Origin: Geodermatophilus amargosae
GTDB lineage: Bacteria > Actinomycetota > Actinomycetes > Mycobacteriales > Geodermatophilaceae
Reading direction: 5' to 3'
Assembly (NCBI RefSeq): GCF_900116515.1
Contig: NZ_FPBA01000011.1
Span: forward strand, 78,253-142,252
Length of the DNA: 64,000 nt
Under the pieces are notes generated by a model. That model ran no database searches, was not told the origin of the DNA, and saw only the letters and a list, made by a program, of their open reading frames with translations. The translations under genes and the position numbers were made by a program. Positions 1-9,349 of this stretch are shown piece after piece; position 1 is the stretch's first letter, and each line of letters starts with the position of its first letter.

Positions 1-138
1 GGTGTAGCCGAACGCCGGCTCGTCGGGGCGCTCCCCGGGCCCGACGTACTGCACGGCGAAGCGGGCGCGGCGGATGACCGCGGCGAGGTGGGCGTCCTCC
101 TGGTCCAGCCAGGCGGTGGTCTGCGGGTCGTGCGTCAT
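1..138 (-). CDS. DUF4262-like protein, N-terminal part (runs off the left edge)
   Basis: The minus strand is open from an ATG at 138 to the edge of the window, giving 46 codons. It begins MTHDPQTTAWLDQED and ends in FAVQYVGPGERPDEPAFGYT. The pattern of an amphipathic helix followed by a 'V.YVGPG...P.FGYT' stretch resembles the start of DUF4262 proteins, which are small actinobacterial proteins of unknown function. Only the first third is present, so the assignment rests on one motif. It is transcribed away from the LigD polymerase gene, separated by about 120 bases in which I see no other gene. Confidence 0.5.
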   Translation of the reverse strand, partial: MTHDPQTTAWLDQEDAHLAAVIRRARFAVQYVGPGERPDEPAFGYT

Positions 139-256
139 GCCGGGCAGCCTGCGGGTCGGCACCGACAGGACGCGCCCGCGTACACCCAGTGGTGGACGAC
201 CGGGCTCCCTGTGGACGACGGCGGCCGGACCGTCGGGCGGCTGCTCGGGCCCCTGC

Positions 257-1210
257 TCAGGCTTCGGTGGCCCTCTTCGCCCGCGCCCGCCGCTTGCCCT
301 CGTGCATCGCGGCCACCCGCGCGACCGGGATGGTGTGCCCCTCGGCGAGCAGGTCGGCGGGCAGCTCCTGCGGCGCGGGCAGCAGCGCCGTCCACGGGTC
401 GCCGTCGCCCAGCCGTCCGGGTGCCGTCGTCACGGTGACGTCGCCCGGACGGACCGAGGACAGGTCCTCCCAGGCCACCGGCGCCGACACCGGCAGGCCC
501 GGGCGGATGCGGGGGCTGTAGGCGGCGACGATCGTCGACGAGCCCGACCGGGTCGAGTCGAGGAAGACGCGGCCGTGCCGGTCCTCCTTGATGTAGGCGG
601 TGGTGGCCAGGCCGGGGTCGAGCGCCGCCGCGCGGGCGGCCAGGGCACGGGTCGCGGCCGCGGCGTCCTCGGGGCCGACCCCGCGGACCGGGACGACGAC
701 GTGCACGCCCTTGGACCCGCTGGTCTTCACCGCACCGGCCAGCCCGGTGTCGGCGAGGGCCTGCCGCACGAGTTCCGCGGCGCGGACGACGACGGCGAAG
801 TCGGCGCCCTCCGGCGGGTCGAGGTCGAGCACGATGCCGGTGGGCTCGGTCTCCGCGCCGGCGCGGAAGAAGGGGACGTGGAACTCCACCGCCCGCTGGT
901 TGGCCAACCAGAGCAGGGTCCGGCGGTCGTCGCAGAGCACCTGGTGGACCTCGCGGTGGGCGCCGTAGGACCACACCGGCACCGTGCGCACCCACTCCGG
1001 CGCGCCCTTGGCCACGTTGCGCTGCATGAACGGCTCCTGGCCCGGGCGCACGCGCTTGACCGACAGGGGCCGGCCGGCCAGCTGCGGCACCAGCCGGTCG
1101 GCGAAGGCGTCGAGGTGGTCGACCAGGTCGCCCTTGGTCACCTCGAGCCCGTCGCCCAGCGGCGCGTCGAGGCTGGTCAGTCGGACGCCGTCCCGTTCGT
1201 CGTCGACCAC
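257..1210 (-). CDS. LigD-type polymerase/primase domain protein
   Basis: A 317-residue protein matching the stand-alone polymerase (PolDom) of bacterial non-homologous end joining. This archaeo-eukaryotic-primase-like enzyme fills gaps and adds (ribo)nucleotides at Ku-bound DNA ends. Visible family motifs are the catalytic acidic pair in IVLDLDPPEG (about residue 130) and SGSKGVHV (about residue 165). The N-terminal KRVRPG.EPFMQRN and the C-terminal LPAPQELPADLL are also typical. No ligase or nuclease domain is fused, so it is a single-domain version like those of many actinobacteria. The GTG start follows a GGGGAGG ribosome-binding site. Ku and ligase partners are not in the window. Confidence 0.87.
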   Translation of the reverse strand: MVDDERDGVRLTSLDAPLGDGLEVTKGDLVDHLDAFADRLVPQLAGRPLSVKRVRPGQEPFMQRNVAKGAPEWVRTVPVWSYGAHREVHQVLCDDRRTLLWLANQRAVEFHVPFFRAGAETEPTGIVLDLDPPEGADFAVVVRAAELVRQALADTGLAGAVKTSGSKGVHVVVPVRGVGPEDAAAATRALAARAAALDPGLATTAYIKEDRHGRVFLDSTRSGSSTIVAAYSPRIRPGLPVSAPVAWEDLSSVRPGDVTVTTAPGRLGDGDPWTALLPAPQELPADLLAEGHTIPVARVAAMHEGKRRARAKRATEA

Positions 1211-1249
1211 CGGCCCACCGTGCCGCCTCCCCGCGGGCCCGGCAAGCGC

Positions 1250-1987
1250 TCAGACGTCGTACGTCGCGCCCGGGTGGACGAGCTCGGCGCCGGGGAAGGC
1301 CGTCCGCGCGGCGGCCAGCTGCGCGGCGGGGTCCACCCAGGGCGGCACGTGCGTGACCAGCAGCCGGCGCACCCCGGCGGCGGCCGCTGCCTCCCCCGCC
1401 TGCCGGCCGGTGAGGTGCAGGTCCGGCGGCAGCCCGTCGCGCTCGGGGTGGGCGGCCTCGGCCAGCAACACGTCGGCGCGGTGCGCCAGGTCGACGACCG
1501 CCCGCGACGGCCCGGTGTCGCCGGTGTAGACCAGCGAGCTGCCGTGCGCGGTCAGCCGGATCGCGTGGCACTCGGCCGGGTGCGCGGTGCGGGCGGTCTG
1601 CACGGTGAACGGGCCGAGGATCGCCGAGACCGGGGTGACCGCGAAGTCGAAGACGTCGGTCAGCGGGGCGCCGCCGCTGTCGTACACCAGCGCCAGGCGC
1701 CGCTCGGCGCCCGCGGGGGCGATCAGCGGCAGCCGGTGTCCCGACGCCCGGCCGGAGTACCGGTGCCACACCACCAGCGGTGCGACGTCGAGGCAGTGGT
1801 CGGCGTGCAGGTGCGAGAGGTAGACGGCGTCGATCGTGTCCGGGTCGGCGAGCGCCTGCAGCGCCCCGAACGCACCGCTGCCCAGGTCGAGCAGCAGCCG
1901 GAAGCCGTCGTGCTCGACGAGGTAGCAGGAGGCCGCCGACGTCGGGCCGGGTCCGCTGCCCGAGCAGCCCACGACCGTGAGCCTCAC
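1250..1987 (-). CDS. MBL-fold metallohydrolase, Rv1339-like phosphodiesterase
   Basis: A 245-residue metallo-beta-lactamase-fold hydrolase. The metal ligands are HLHADH (about residue 66), the GDTG aspartate and a late THVPPW histidine. The start LTVVGCSGSGPGPTSAASCYLV is typical of the RNase Z-like / Rv1339 group, reported in mycobacteria as an atypical cyclic-nucleotide phosphodiesterase; the substrate here is inferred. A GGGGAG site lies six bases before the GTG at 1987, so I prefer that start to one eight codons upstream. It is the last gene of the mec-cysO-cysM-HAD-MBL series, an order also seen around Rv1334-Rv1339. Confidence 0.82.
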   Translation of the reverse strand: MRLTVVGCSGSGPGPTSAASCYLVEHDGFRLLLDLGSGAFGALQALADPDTIDAVYLSHLHADHCLDVAPLVVWHRYSGRASGHRLPLIAPAGAERRLALVYDSGGAPLTDVFDFAVTPVSAILGPFTVQTARTAHPAECHAIRLTAHGSSLVYTGDTGPSRAVVDLAHRADVLLAEAAHPERDGLPPDLHLTGRQAGEAAAAAGVRRLLVTHVPPWVDPAAQLAAARTAFPGAELVHPGATYDV

Positions 1988-2041
1988 GCCGCGCTCCCCG
2001 GCCGGCCGCATCCCCGCACGTTCTCCATCGCGGGCGCCAGG

Positions 2042-3744
<1,703 letters not shown>

Positions 3745-4023
3745 TCAGCAGCCGCCGGCGACCGCCGGGAGGATGGTGACCGAGTCGCCGTCCTTGACCG
3801 CGGTGTCCAGGGCGCCGGTGAACCGCACGTCCTCGTCGTTGACGTAGACGTTGACGAAGCGGTGCAGCTTGCCCTCCTCGGTCACGAGGCGGCCCTTGAT
3901 GCCCGGGTGCTGGGCGTCGAGGTCGTCGACGAGCGCGCCGAGGGTGTCCCCGCTGCCCTCGACGGTCTTGTTGCCGCCGGTGTGGGTGCGCAGGATGGTC
4001 GGGATCCGGACCTCGATGGCCAT
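3745..4023 (-). CDS. cysO: Sulfur carrier protein CysO (MoaD/ThiS family)
   Basis: A 92-residue ubiquitin-fold sulfur carrier: MAIEVRIPTILRTHTGGNKT at the start, FVNVYVNDEDVRF in the middle and AVAGGC at the end. In the mycobacterial pathway the terminal Gly-Gly becomes a thiocarboxylate, CysM attaches cysteine to it and Mec releases the cysteine. Here the gene encodes one residue beyond Gly-Gly, a cysteine, so the translated protein already looks like the CysO-Cys adduct. The ATG at 4023 follows GAGGAGAA with an eight-base gap, and the homology begins there, so upstream in-frame codons are not used. Confidence 0.92.
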   Translation of the reverse strand: MAIEVRIPTILRTHTGGNKTVEGSGDTLGALVDDLDAQHPGIKGRLVTEEGKLHRFVNVYVNDEDVRFTGALDTAVKDGDSVTILPAVAGGC

Positions 4024-4142
4024 GGCGTGCGGTTCTCCTCGGGAGGGTGGGGACGTGCGGGGGCGCCCGGCGTGAGCGCGTGTCGGTGCGGGCAACGCCC
4101 GCCCGCCGCCGGGGATTCCGTGCCCGGCGGCACAGCGACGGT

Positions 4143-4616
4143 TCAGTCGTAGACGACGGTGGTCGGCGAGTGGCCGAACAGGTAGGACTCGACGACCTCG
4201 ACGTCCTCCTCGCTCACCTCGCCGTCGACGATCCGGAAGCTGCGGAACTCGACCTCGTCACCGGCCAGGCCGGTCTCCCGGCCGTGGTGCCGGGTGGAGA
4301 CGAGCACGTAGTGGGCGTTGGGCTCCGACGCGTAGCTGACATCGGTCCGCGACGGGGATGCCTCGGTCGCGGTGTGCGAGTGGTAGACGACCACCGGCTC
4401 CTCGCCCCGGTCGTCCATGTCCCGGTAGAGACGCAGCAGGTCGGCCGAGTCGAACTCGTAGAACGTCGGCGACCGGGCGGCGTTGAGCATCGGGATGAAC
4501 CGCTCGGGACGGTCGCTGCCCTCGGGGCCGGCGACGACGCCACAGGCCTCGTCCGGGTGGTCCTCCCGGGCGTGGGCCACGATGGCGTCGTAGGTCGCGC
4601 GGTCGATGCGCAGCAC
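4143..4616 (-). CDS. mec: JAMM-family metalloprotease Mec (CysO-cysteine peptidase)
   Basis: A 157-residue Mov34/MPN (JAB1) zinc protease. The JAMM motif is seen as HSHT...SRTD (VVYHSHTATEASPSRTDVSY, about residues 76-95), with an upstream glutamate in the EACGVV stretch (about residue 23). The family role next to cysO and cysM is to cut cysteine from CysO-Cys and restore the free Gly-Gly end. Length and motif spacing match the actinobacterial enzyme. The gene starts with GTG at 4616 and is first in the minus-strand run toward cysO, about 120 bases before it. Confidence 0.9.
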   Translation of the reverse strand: MLRIDRATYDAIVAHAREDHPDEACGVVAGPEGSDRPERFIPMLNAARSPTFYEFDSADLLRLYRDMDDRGEEPVVVYHSHTATEASPSRTDVSYASEPNAHYVLVSTRHHGRETGLAGDEVEFRSFRIVDGEVSEEDVEVVESYLFGHSPTTVVYD

Positions 4617-4712
4617 GCTTCCAGTCTAGGCGGCGCGCTCGGGCCACCGGGACGACGGTCGCCCGACCGGGGGCGGACACCCGCGGTCGCCGACCGGCTA
4701 CGGTGCGGTCTC

Positions 4713-5060
4713 GTGGTGCTCGAGCTGATCATGGTGGCCGGCGTGGTCGTCGTCGCGCTGCCGGCGCTCTGGCTGGGGATCCGGGGGCTGACCTCCCGGA
4801 CCGGGCACTTCAGCAGCGACGCCGGCGCCGACCGCCGCTCGCTCGCCCTGCTGGTCACCGCGCGGTCGCTGCTGCTGCTCCTGGTGCTGGCGCTGTCGGC
4901 CGTCACCCTCGTCTCGGCCGTCGGCGCGATGGTCCGCGACCTGGAGCTGCCCAGCCTGGTGCTGGTCTTCTTCGTCCTCGACCTGCTGCTCGCGACCCTC
5001 GTGGTGCTCACCTTCGGCCGGCGGCGACCGCGTCGACCAGCGACCCCTGCAGCGCGGTGA
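4713..5060 (+). CDS. Small three-segment membrane protein, unknown function
   Basis: A 115-residue hydrophobic protein with three likely membrane helices: LIMVAGVVVVALPALWLGI, ARSLLLLLVLALSAVTLVSA and [18 protein letters not shown]. It ends with a basic tail FGRRRPRRP. It starts with GTG at 4713, soon after the divergent mec gene, so the two share a roughly 96-base promoter region. The last 53 bases overlap the 3' end of the convergent DUF2017 gene. I do not recognise a family; it interrupts an otherwise conserved mec-to-clpS neighbourhood. Confidence 0.65.
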   Translation: MVLELIMVAGVVVVALPALWLGIRGLTSRTGHFSSDAGADRRSLALLVTARSLLLLLVLALSAVTLVSAVGAMVRDLELPSLVLVFFVLDLLLATLVVLTFGRRRPRRPATPAAR

Positions 5061-5496
5061 GCCAGTAGTAGACGGCCAGCTGCTGGCCCTCCTCGCCGGC
5101 GGGGTCCTCGGGCGGCTCGGTCTCCTCGGTGATCCCGATCCGCTCGCCGAGCGCCAGCCGCAGGTCGTTGGTGGTGCGCAGCCACGCACCGGCCTGGTCG
5201 CGGTCCAGCCGCACCTCACCGCCGTCGGCCGGCAGGCTCGCCCGCACGGCGGCCAGGTCGTCGGTCTTCCCCGACCGCAGCGCCGACTCGGTCAGCTCCC
5301 GGTAGTCCGCGGCGATCTCCGGGTCGGAGCGGTGCCCGGCGGGCAGCAGCCGCGCCATGACCGGGTCGCCGTCGACGTCGTCGGCGTCGGCGGTGAGTAG
5401 CTGCTCGAGCTGGTCGAGCAGCAGCCCGAGGACGCCGGCCTCGGCCGGCTCGAGCCGGGCGACGACGTCACCGCGCTTGGGCCGGAACGGTCTCAT
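5008..5496 (-). CDS. DUF2017 family protein
   Basis: A 162-residue protein recognised as DUF2017 (Rv1332-like) by the N-terminal [20 protein letters not shown], the 'LLDQLEQLL' helix and C-terminal [15 protein letters not shown]. Function is unknown, but it regularly follows clpS in actinobacteria. The ATG at 5496 overlaps the clpS TGA as ATGA, which fixes the start and suggests coupled translation. The 3' end runs 53 bases into a convergent membrane-protein gene. Confidence 0.87.
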   Translation of the reverse strand: MRPFRPKRGDVVARLEPAEAGVLGLLLDQLEQLLTADADDVDGDPVMARLLPAGHRSDPEIAADYRELTESALRSGKTDDLAAVRASLPADGGEVRLDRDQAGAWLRTTNDLRLALGERIGITEETEPPEDPAGEEGQQLAVYYWLTALQGSLVDAVAAGRR

Positions 5497-5789
5497 GCGT
5501 CCTTCTGGTAGGTGGCCCACAGGCCGTAGGCGTGCAGCCGGCTGGTGTCGTGCTCCATCCGCTCGCGCGGGCCGGAGCTGACCACCGCCTTGCCGTCGTT
5601 GTGCACCTGCAGCATGAGCGTGGTCGCCGTCGGCTCGTCGTACCCGAACAGCTCGCGCAGCACGTGGGTCACGTAGGTCATCAGGTTCACCGGGTCGTTC
5701 CAGACGATGGTGACCCAGGGCCGGTCGAGGTCTGCGGTCTCCTCGACCGTGGATTCGGGCGTCCGTGTCGGCGCCAGGGGTCCGGCCAC
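5493..5789 (-). CDS. clpS: ATP-dependent Clp protease adaptor ClpS
   Basis: A 98-residue N-degron adaptor that hands substrates to the ClpA/ClpC-ClpP protease. The family signature is clear: [20 protein letters not shown], the '[24 protein letters not shown]' helix pair and the C-terminal [15 protein letters not shown] chose the GTG at 5789 because it gives the usual length; longer in-frame extensions run into the divergent pncB promoter region. It is the first gene of a clpS-DUF2017 pair, divergent from pncB. Confidence 0.92.
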   Translation of the reverse strand: MAGPLAPTRTPESTVEETADLDRPWVTIVWNDPVNLMTYVTHVLRELFGYDEPTATTLMLQVHNDGKAVVSSGPRERMEHDTSRLHAYGLWATYQKDA

Positions 5790-5862
5790 CCGACCACTGT
5801 AGGACGGCCCCTCCCCCGGCTCCGCGGGTGACGGCACGGCGGCCGACCTAGAGTCCCGTCCC

Positions 5863-7146
5863 ATGCCGACGGGTCCCGCGCTGCTCACCGACCGGTACGA
5901 GCTGACCATGGTCGCCGCCGCCCTCGCCGACGGCACGGCCGACCGCGACTGCGTCTTCGAGGTCTTCGCCCGGCGCCTGCCGCACGGCCGCCGCTACGGC
6001 GTCGTCGCCGGCACCGGCCGCCTGCTCGAGCAGCTCCCGTCCTTCCGGTTCGGCGACGCCGAGCTCACCGCGCTGCGCGAGCAGGGCCTCACCGATCCCC
6101 GGCTGCTGGACTGGCTGGCCGGCTTCCGCTTCTCCGGTGACGTCGACGGCTACGCCGAGGGCGAGCTGTTCTTCCCCGGCTCGCCGGTGCTCACCGTGCG
6201 CGCGCCCTTCGCCGAGGGGGTCCTGCTCGAGACGCTGGTGCTCTCGGTGCTCAACCACGACAGCGCGATCGCCTCGGCCGCCGCGCGGATGGTGGGCGCG
6301 GCGTGCGAGCGGCCGTGCATCGAGATGGGCTCGCGGCGCACGCACGAGCAGGCCGCCGTCGCCGCGGCGCGGGCCGCCCACCTCGTGGGCTTCGTGGCCA
6401 GCTCCAACCTCGAGGCCGGCCGGCGGTACGGGGTACCGACGACGGGCACCAGCGCGCACGCGTTCACGCTCCTGCACGACGACGAGTCCGCCGCCTTCCG
6501 CGCGCAGGTCGACACCCTCGGTGTCGGCACCACGCTGCTGGTGGACACCTACGACGTCGCGAAGGGCATCGCCACCGCCGTGGAGGTGGCCGGGCCGCAG
6601 CTGGGCGCCATCCGGCTGGACTCCGGCGACCTGCCGACCCTGGCGAGCGCCGCCCGCCGACAGCTCGACGACCTGGGCGCGACCGGGACGCGGATCATCG
6701 TGACCAGCGACCTGGACGAGTACGCGATCGCCGGCCTGATGGCCGCACCGGTCGACGGCTACGGCGTGGGCACCTCGCTGGTCACCGGCTCCGGCGCCCC
6801 GACCGCCGGGATGGTCTACAAGCTGGTCGAGCGCGACGGTCTCCCGGTGGCCAAGCGCTCCGAGGGCAAGAACTCCGTCGGCGGCCGCAAGTCCGCCGTC
6901 CGGCGGCACGACCCCGACGGCACGGCGACCGCCGAGGTGGTGACGAGCGGGCCCGTGGAGCCGCGCGAGGGCGACCGGCAGCTGGTGGTCCCCCTGGTGC
7001 GCGGCGGGGAGGTGGTGGCGCCGTCGTCGCCGTCCGGTGCGCTTTCCGCCGCGGTGGCGCACCACCGCCGGGTCCGCGAGGCGCTGCCGCCGGAGGCATG
7101 GGCGCTGTCCCGCGGGGAACCGGCACTGGAGACGGTGACGGCATGA
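5863..7146 (+). CDS. pncB: Nicotinate phosphoribosyltransferase
   Basis: A 427-residue NAPRTase that makes nicotinate mononucleotide from nicotinate and PRPP in the Preiss-Handler route of NAD salvage. Diagnostic stretches are [10 protein letters not shown] at the start, [41 protein letters not shown] and the late [13 protein letters not shown]. The start codon lies 73 bases from divergent clpS. The next gene, nicotinamidase, begins 14 bases after the stop, so the pair converts nicotinamide to nicotinate mononucleotide. Confidence 0.95.
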   Translation: MPTGPALLTDRYELTMVAAALADGTADRDCVFEVFARRLPHGRRYGVVAGTGRLLEQLPSFRFGDAELTALREQGLTDPRLLDWLAGFRFSGDVDGYAEGELFFPGSPVLTVRAPFAEGVLLETLVLSVLNHDSAIASAAARMVGAACERPCIEMGSRRTHEQAAVAAARAAHLVGFVASSNLEAGRRYGVPTTGTSAHAFTLLHDDESAAFRAQVDTLGVGTTLLVDTYDVAKGIATAVEVAGPQLGAIRLDSGDLPTLASAARRQLDDLGATGTRIIVTSDLDEYAIAGLMAAPVDGYGVGTSLVTGSGAPTAGMVYKLVERDGLPVAKRSEGKNSVGGRKSAVRRHDPDGTATAEVVTSGPVEPREGDRQLVVPLVRGGEVVAPSSPSGALSAAVAHHRRVREALPPEAWALSRGEPALETVTA

Positions 7147-7160
7147 CGGGAGGAACCGGG

Positions 7161-7727
7161 ATGACGCGCGCACTCGTCGTGGTGGACGTGCAGAACGACT
7201 TCTGCGAGGGCGGCAGCCTGGCCGTGGCCGGAGGCGCCGCGGTGGCCGGGGCGATCAGCGTGCACGTGCGGTCCACCGGGTACGCGCACATCGTCGCCAC
7301 CCGGGACCACCACGTCGACCCCGGCGGCCACTTCGCCGAGCAGCCGGACTACCTGGACACGTGGCCGGCGCACTGCGTCGTCGGGACCGGCGGGGTCGAG
7401 CTGCACCCGTCGCTGGACCGCGGGCCGATCGAGGCGGTGTTCGACAAGGGCGAGTACGCGGCGGCCTACTCCGGCTTCGAGGGCCGGGCCGACGGCGTGG
7501 CGCTGGCCGACTGGCTGCGCGGGCGCGGGGTCGACGCCGTCGACGTCGTCGGCATCGCCACCGACCACTGCGTGCGCGCCACCGCGCTCGACGCCGTGGC
7601 GGAGGGCTTCGGCACCCGGGTGCTGCTGTCCCTGACCGCCGGGGTGGCCGAGGCCTCGACCGACGCCGCCCTCGTCCAGCTGCGCGGCGCCGGCGTCGAG
7701 CTGGAGGGCACCGTGCACCGCCCCTGA
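7161..7727 (+). CDS. pncA: Nicotinamidase/pyrazinamidase PncA
   Basis: A 188-residue isochorismatase-fold amidase converting nicotinamide to nicotinate. The catalytic triad appears as Asp in VVVDVQNDF, Lys in FDKGEYAAAYSGF and Cys in ATDHCVRATALDA. The metal ligands are the Asp and His residues of TRDHHVDPGGHF. An ATG overlapping the pncB stop exists at 7143. The one at 7161 has a better spaced GGGAGGAA site and matches the usual N-terminus MTRALVVVDVQ, so I use it. It feeds directly into PncB. Confidence 0.94.
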   Translation: MTRALVVVDVQNDFCEGGSLAVAGGAAVAGAISVHVRSTGYAHIVATRDHHVDPGGHFAEQPDYLDTWPAHCVVGTGGVELHPSLDRGPIEAVFDKGEYAAAYSGFEGRADGVALADWLRGRGVDAVDVVGIATDHCVRATALDAVAEGFGTRVLLSLTAGVAEASTDAALVQLRGAGVELEGTVHRP

Positions 7728-7732
7728 GGGGA

Positions 7733-7893
7733 GGGGCTCAGCGCCCCAGGGGGACGGCACCTGGCCGCGGTGCCGCCCTCGTGAGGTGAGCCGCCCTGCG
7801 CGGCGGCGTGAGGAGTGGGGGCCGGAGGCTCCCGCGAGCGAAGGCCGGGCAGGGCTCAGCGCCGCAGGGGGACGGCACCTGGCCGCGGTGCCG
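7733..7893. repeat. Two 43-bp direct repeats, each with a terminator-like hairpin
   Basis: Copies at 7733-7775 and 7851-7893 differ at about one position. Each contains the hairpin arms CGGCACC and GGTGCCG around a seven-base loop. They fill most of the gap between the convergent pncA and serB genes and probably act as a bidirectional terminator. The 75 bases between them contain further short palindromes and no gene. Confidence 0.7.
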
Positions 7894-7910
7894 TCCGGTA
7901 GGACGGCAGA

Positions 7911-9182
7911 TCACACCGCGTCCTGCACCTCGTCCCGGGTGAAGCCGAGGACCTGCAGGACGGCGTCGAGGTAGGGCTGGTTCAACGCGGTGTGCGCCTG
8001 CTCGCGCACGACGGGCTTGGCGTTGAAGGCGATGCCCAGCCCGGCGGTGTTGAGCATGTCGAGGTCGTTGGCGCCGTCGCCGACGGCGACCGTCTGCTCC
8101 AGCGGGATGCCGTGCTCGGCGGCGAAGCGGGCCAGCGCCCGGGCCTTGCCCGGCCGGTCGACGATCTCGCCCACCAGGCCGCCGGTGAGCCGGCCGTCGG
8201 CGACCTCGAGGGTGTTGGCGGCGGCGAAGTCCAGGCCGAGGGAGGCCGCCAGCGGGTCGGTGATCTGGCTGAAGCCGCCGCTGACGATGCCGCAGCGGAA
8301 GCCGAGGCGCTGCAGCGTGCGGATCAGCGTGCGGGCGCCCGGGGTCAGCTCCAGGTGCTCGCGCACCTCGTCGAGGACCTCGACCGGCAGGCCGGCCAGC
8401 GTGGCCACGCGCGCCCGCAGCGACTCGGCGAAGTCCAGCTCGCCGTTCATGGCCGCGGCGGTGATCCGGGCGACCTCGGCGGCCCGCCCGGCGCGCGCGG
8501 CCAGCTCGTCGATGACCTCGCCGCGCACGAGCGTCGAGTCGACGTCGAGGACGATCAGTCGCTTGCTGCGCCGGGCCAGTCCGACCTGCTCGACGGCGAT
8601 GTCGGCACCGGAGGACGCGGCGACGGCGGCGAGCGCGGTGCGCAGCTCGGTGGCGCCGGCCCCGGAAACGGTCAGCTCGAGGCTGGTCACCGGCCAGTCC
8701 GACAGCCGCCGGATGGCGTCGATGTTGCCGCCGACGCCCGCGATCGCCGTGGCTGCGCCGGCGACCGCGGACGGCGGCACCGGTCGGCCGAGCAGGATGA
8801 CGTGGTGCGGCCGGCCGCCCGGCGCGCTCTGGACGCCGCGGTCGGAGGCGGGCTCCACCTCGACGCGGACGCCGGTGGCCAGCGCGACGTCGTCGGCGAG
8901 GCGGCCGAGCCCGGCGAGGAAGGCGGCCTCGTCCACCGGCTCCTCGTCCGTCGACAGCGCGCCGACGACCACGCCGAGGACGAGGTGCCCGTGCACGACG
9001 ACCTGCTCGACGTCGACCACCTCGACCGGGGGCACGCCGTCGTCGCCCTGCGCCAGTGCCCCGAAGAGCCGGGCGGTCACTCCCGGCCGGTCGGCGCCGG
9101 TGACGGTGAGCAGCGCCCCGGGCCGCTGGGTGGCGGTCTGCGGCAGGACGCGAGGAGCGGGGTCGAGCGACACGGCCGCCAT
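7911..9182 (-). CDS. serB: Phosphoserine phosphatase SerB (SerB2-like, with ACT-type regulatory region)
   Basis: A 423-residue enzyme for the last step of serine synthesis. The first roughly 200 residues contain two ACT-like regions (LLTVTGADRPGVTARLFGAL and HVILLGRPVPPSAV...). The HAD catalytic domain follows, with motif I VLDVDSTLVRGEV (about residue 213), GIVSGGFSQI and motif IV VGDGANDLDML. This matches mycobacterial SerB2. The adjoining ctaD gene on the same strand repeats the order seen in mycobacteria, but a strong hairpin separates the two, so they are probably not one transcript. Confidence 0.94.
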   Translation of the reverse strand: MAAVSLDPAPRVLPQTATQRPGALLTVTGADRPGVTARLFGALAQGDDGVPPVEVVDVEQVVVHGHLVLGVVVGALSTDEEPVDEAAFLAGLGRLADDVALATGVRVEVEPASDRGVQSAPGGRPHHVILLGRPVPPSAVAGAATAIAGVGGNIDAIRRLSDWPVTSLELTVSGAGATELRTALAAVAASSGADIAVEQVGLARRSKRLIVLDVDSTLVRGEVIDELAARAGRAAEVARITAAAMNGELDFAESLRARVATLAGLPVEVLDEVREHLELTPGARTLIRTLQRLGFRCGIVSGGFSQITDPLAASLGLDFAAANTLEVADGRLTGGLVGEIVDRPGKARALARFAAEHGIPLEQTVAVGDGANDLDMLNTAGLGIAFNAKPVVREQAHTALNQPYLDAVLQVLGFTRDEVQDAV

Positions 9183-9234
9183 CGTGCCGCACCGCCCCGG
9201 CCGCTCCCCGGGCCGGTCGGGGACCCCGGACGCG

Positions 9235-9270
9235 GCGACGCCCCGCCGGCCGGAGCCGACGGGGCGTCGC
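9235..9270 (-). terminator. Terminator between ctaD and serB
   Basis: Perfect 11-base arms GCGACGCCCCG and CGGGGCGTCGC enclose a 14-base loop. It is placed about 80 bases after the ctaD stop and 50 bases before the serB start on the same strand. No T-tract is visible, as usual for actinobacteria. Confidence 0.8.
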
Positions 9271-9291
9271 TGGTGAGATCGCGGGTGGCCC

Positions 9292-9349
9292 TCCTGCAGC
9301 CCCGGGCCCGAGCTCCGCGAGGGCTAGGAGGGCAGGGGGCCCTCACTCA
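9292..9349. repeat. Stop-anchored palindromic repeat, copy C
   Basis: Read on the minus strand it starts with the ctaD stop as TGAGTGAGGGCCCCCTGCCC and ends in a CTGCAG-containing arm. Its layout and its TGAGTGAGG lead match copy B at 16,997-17,059; the centre is more diverged. Confidence 0.5.
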
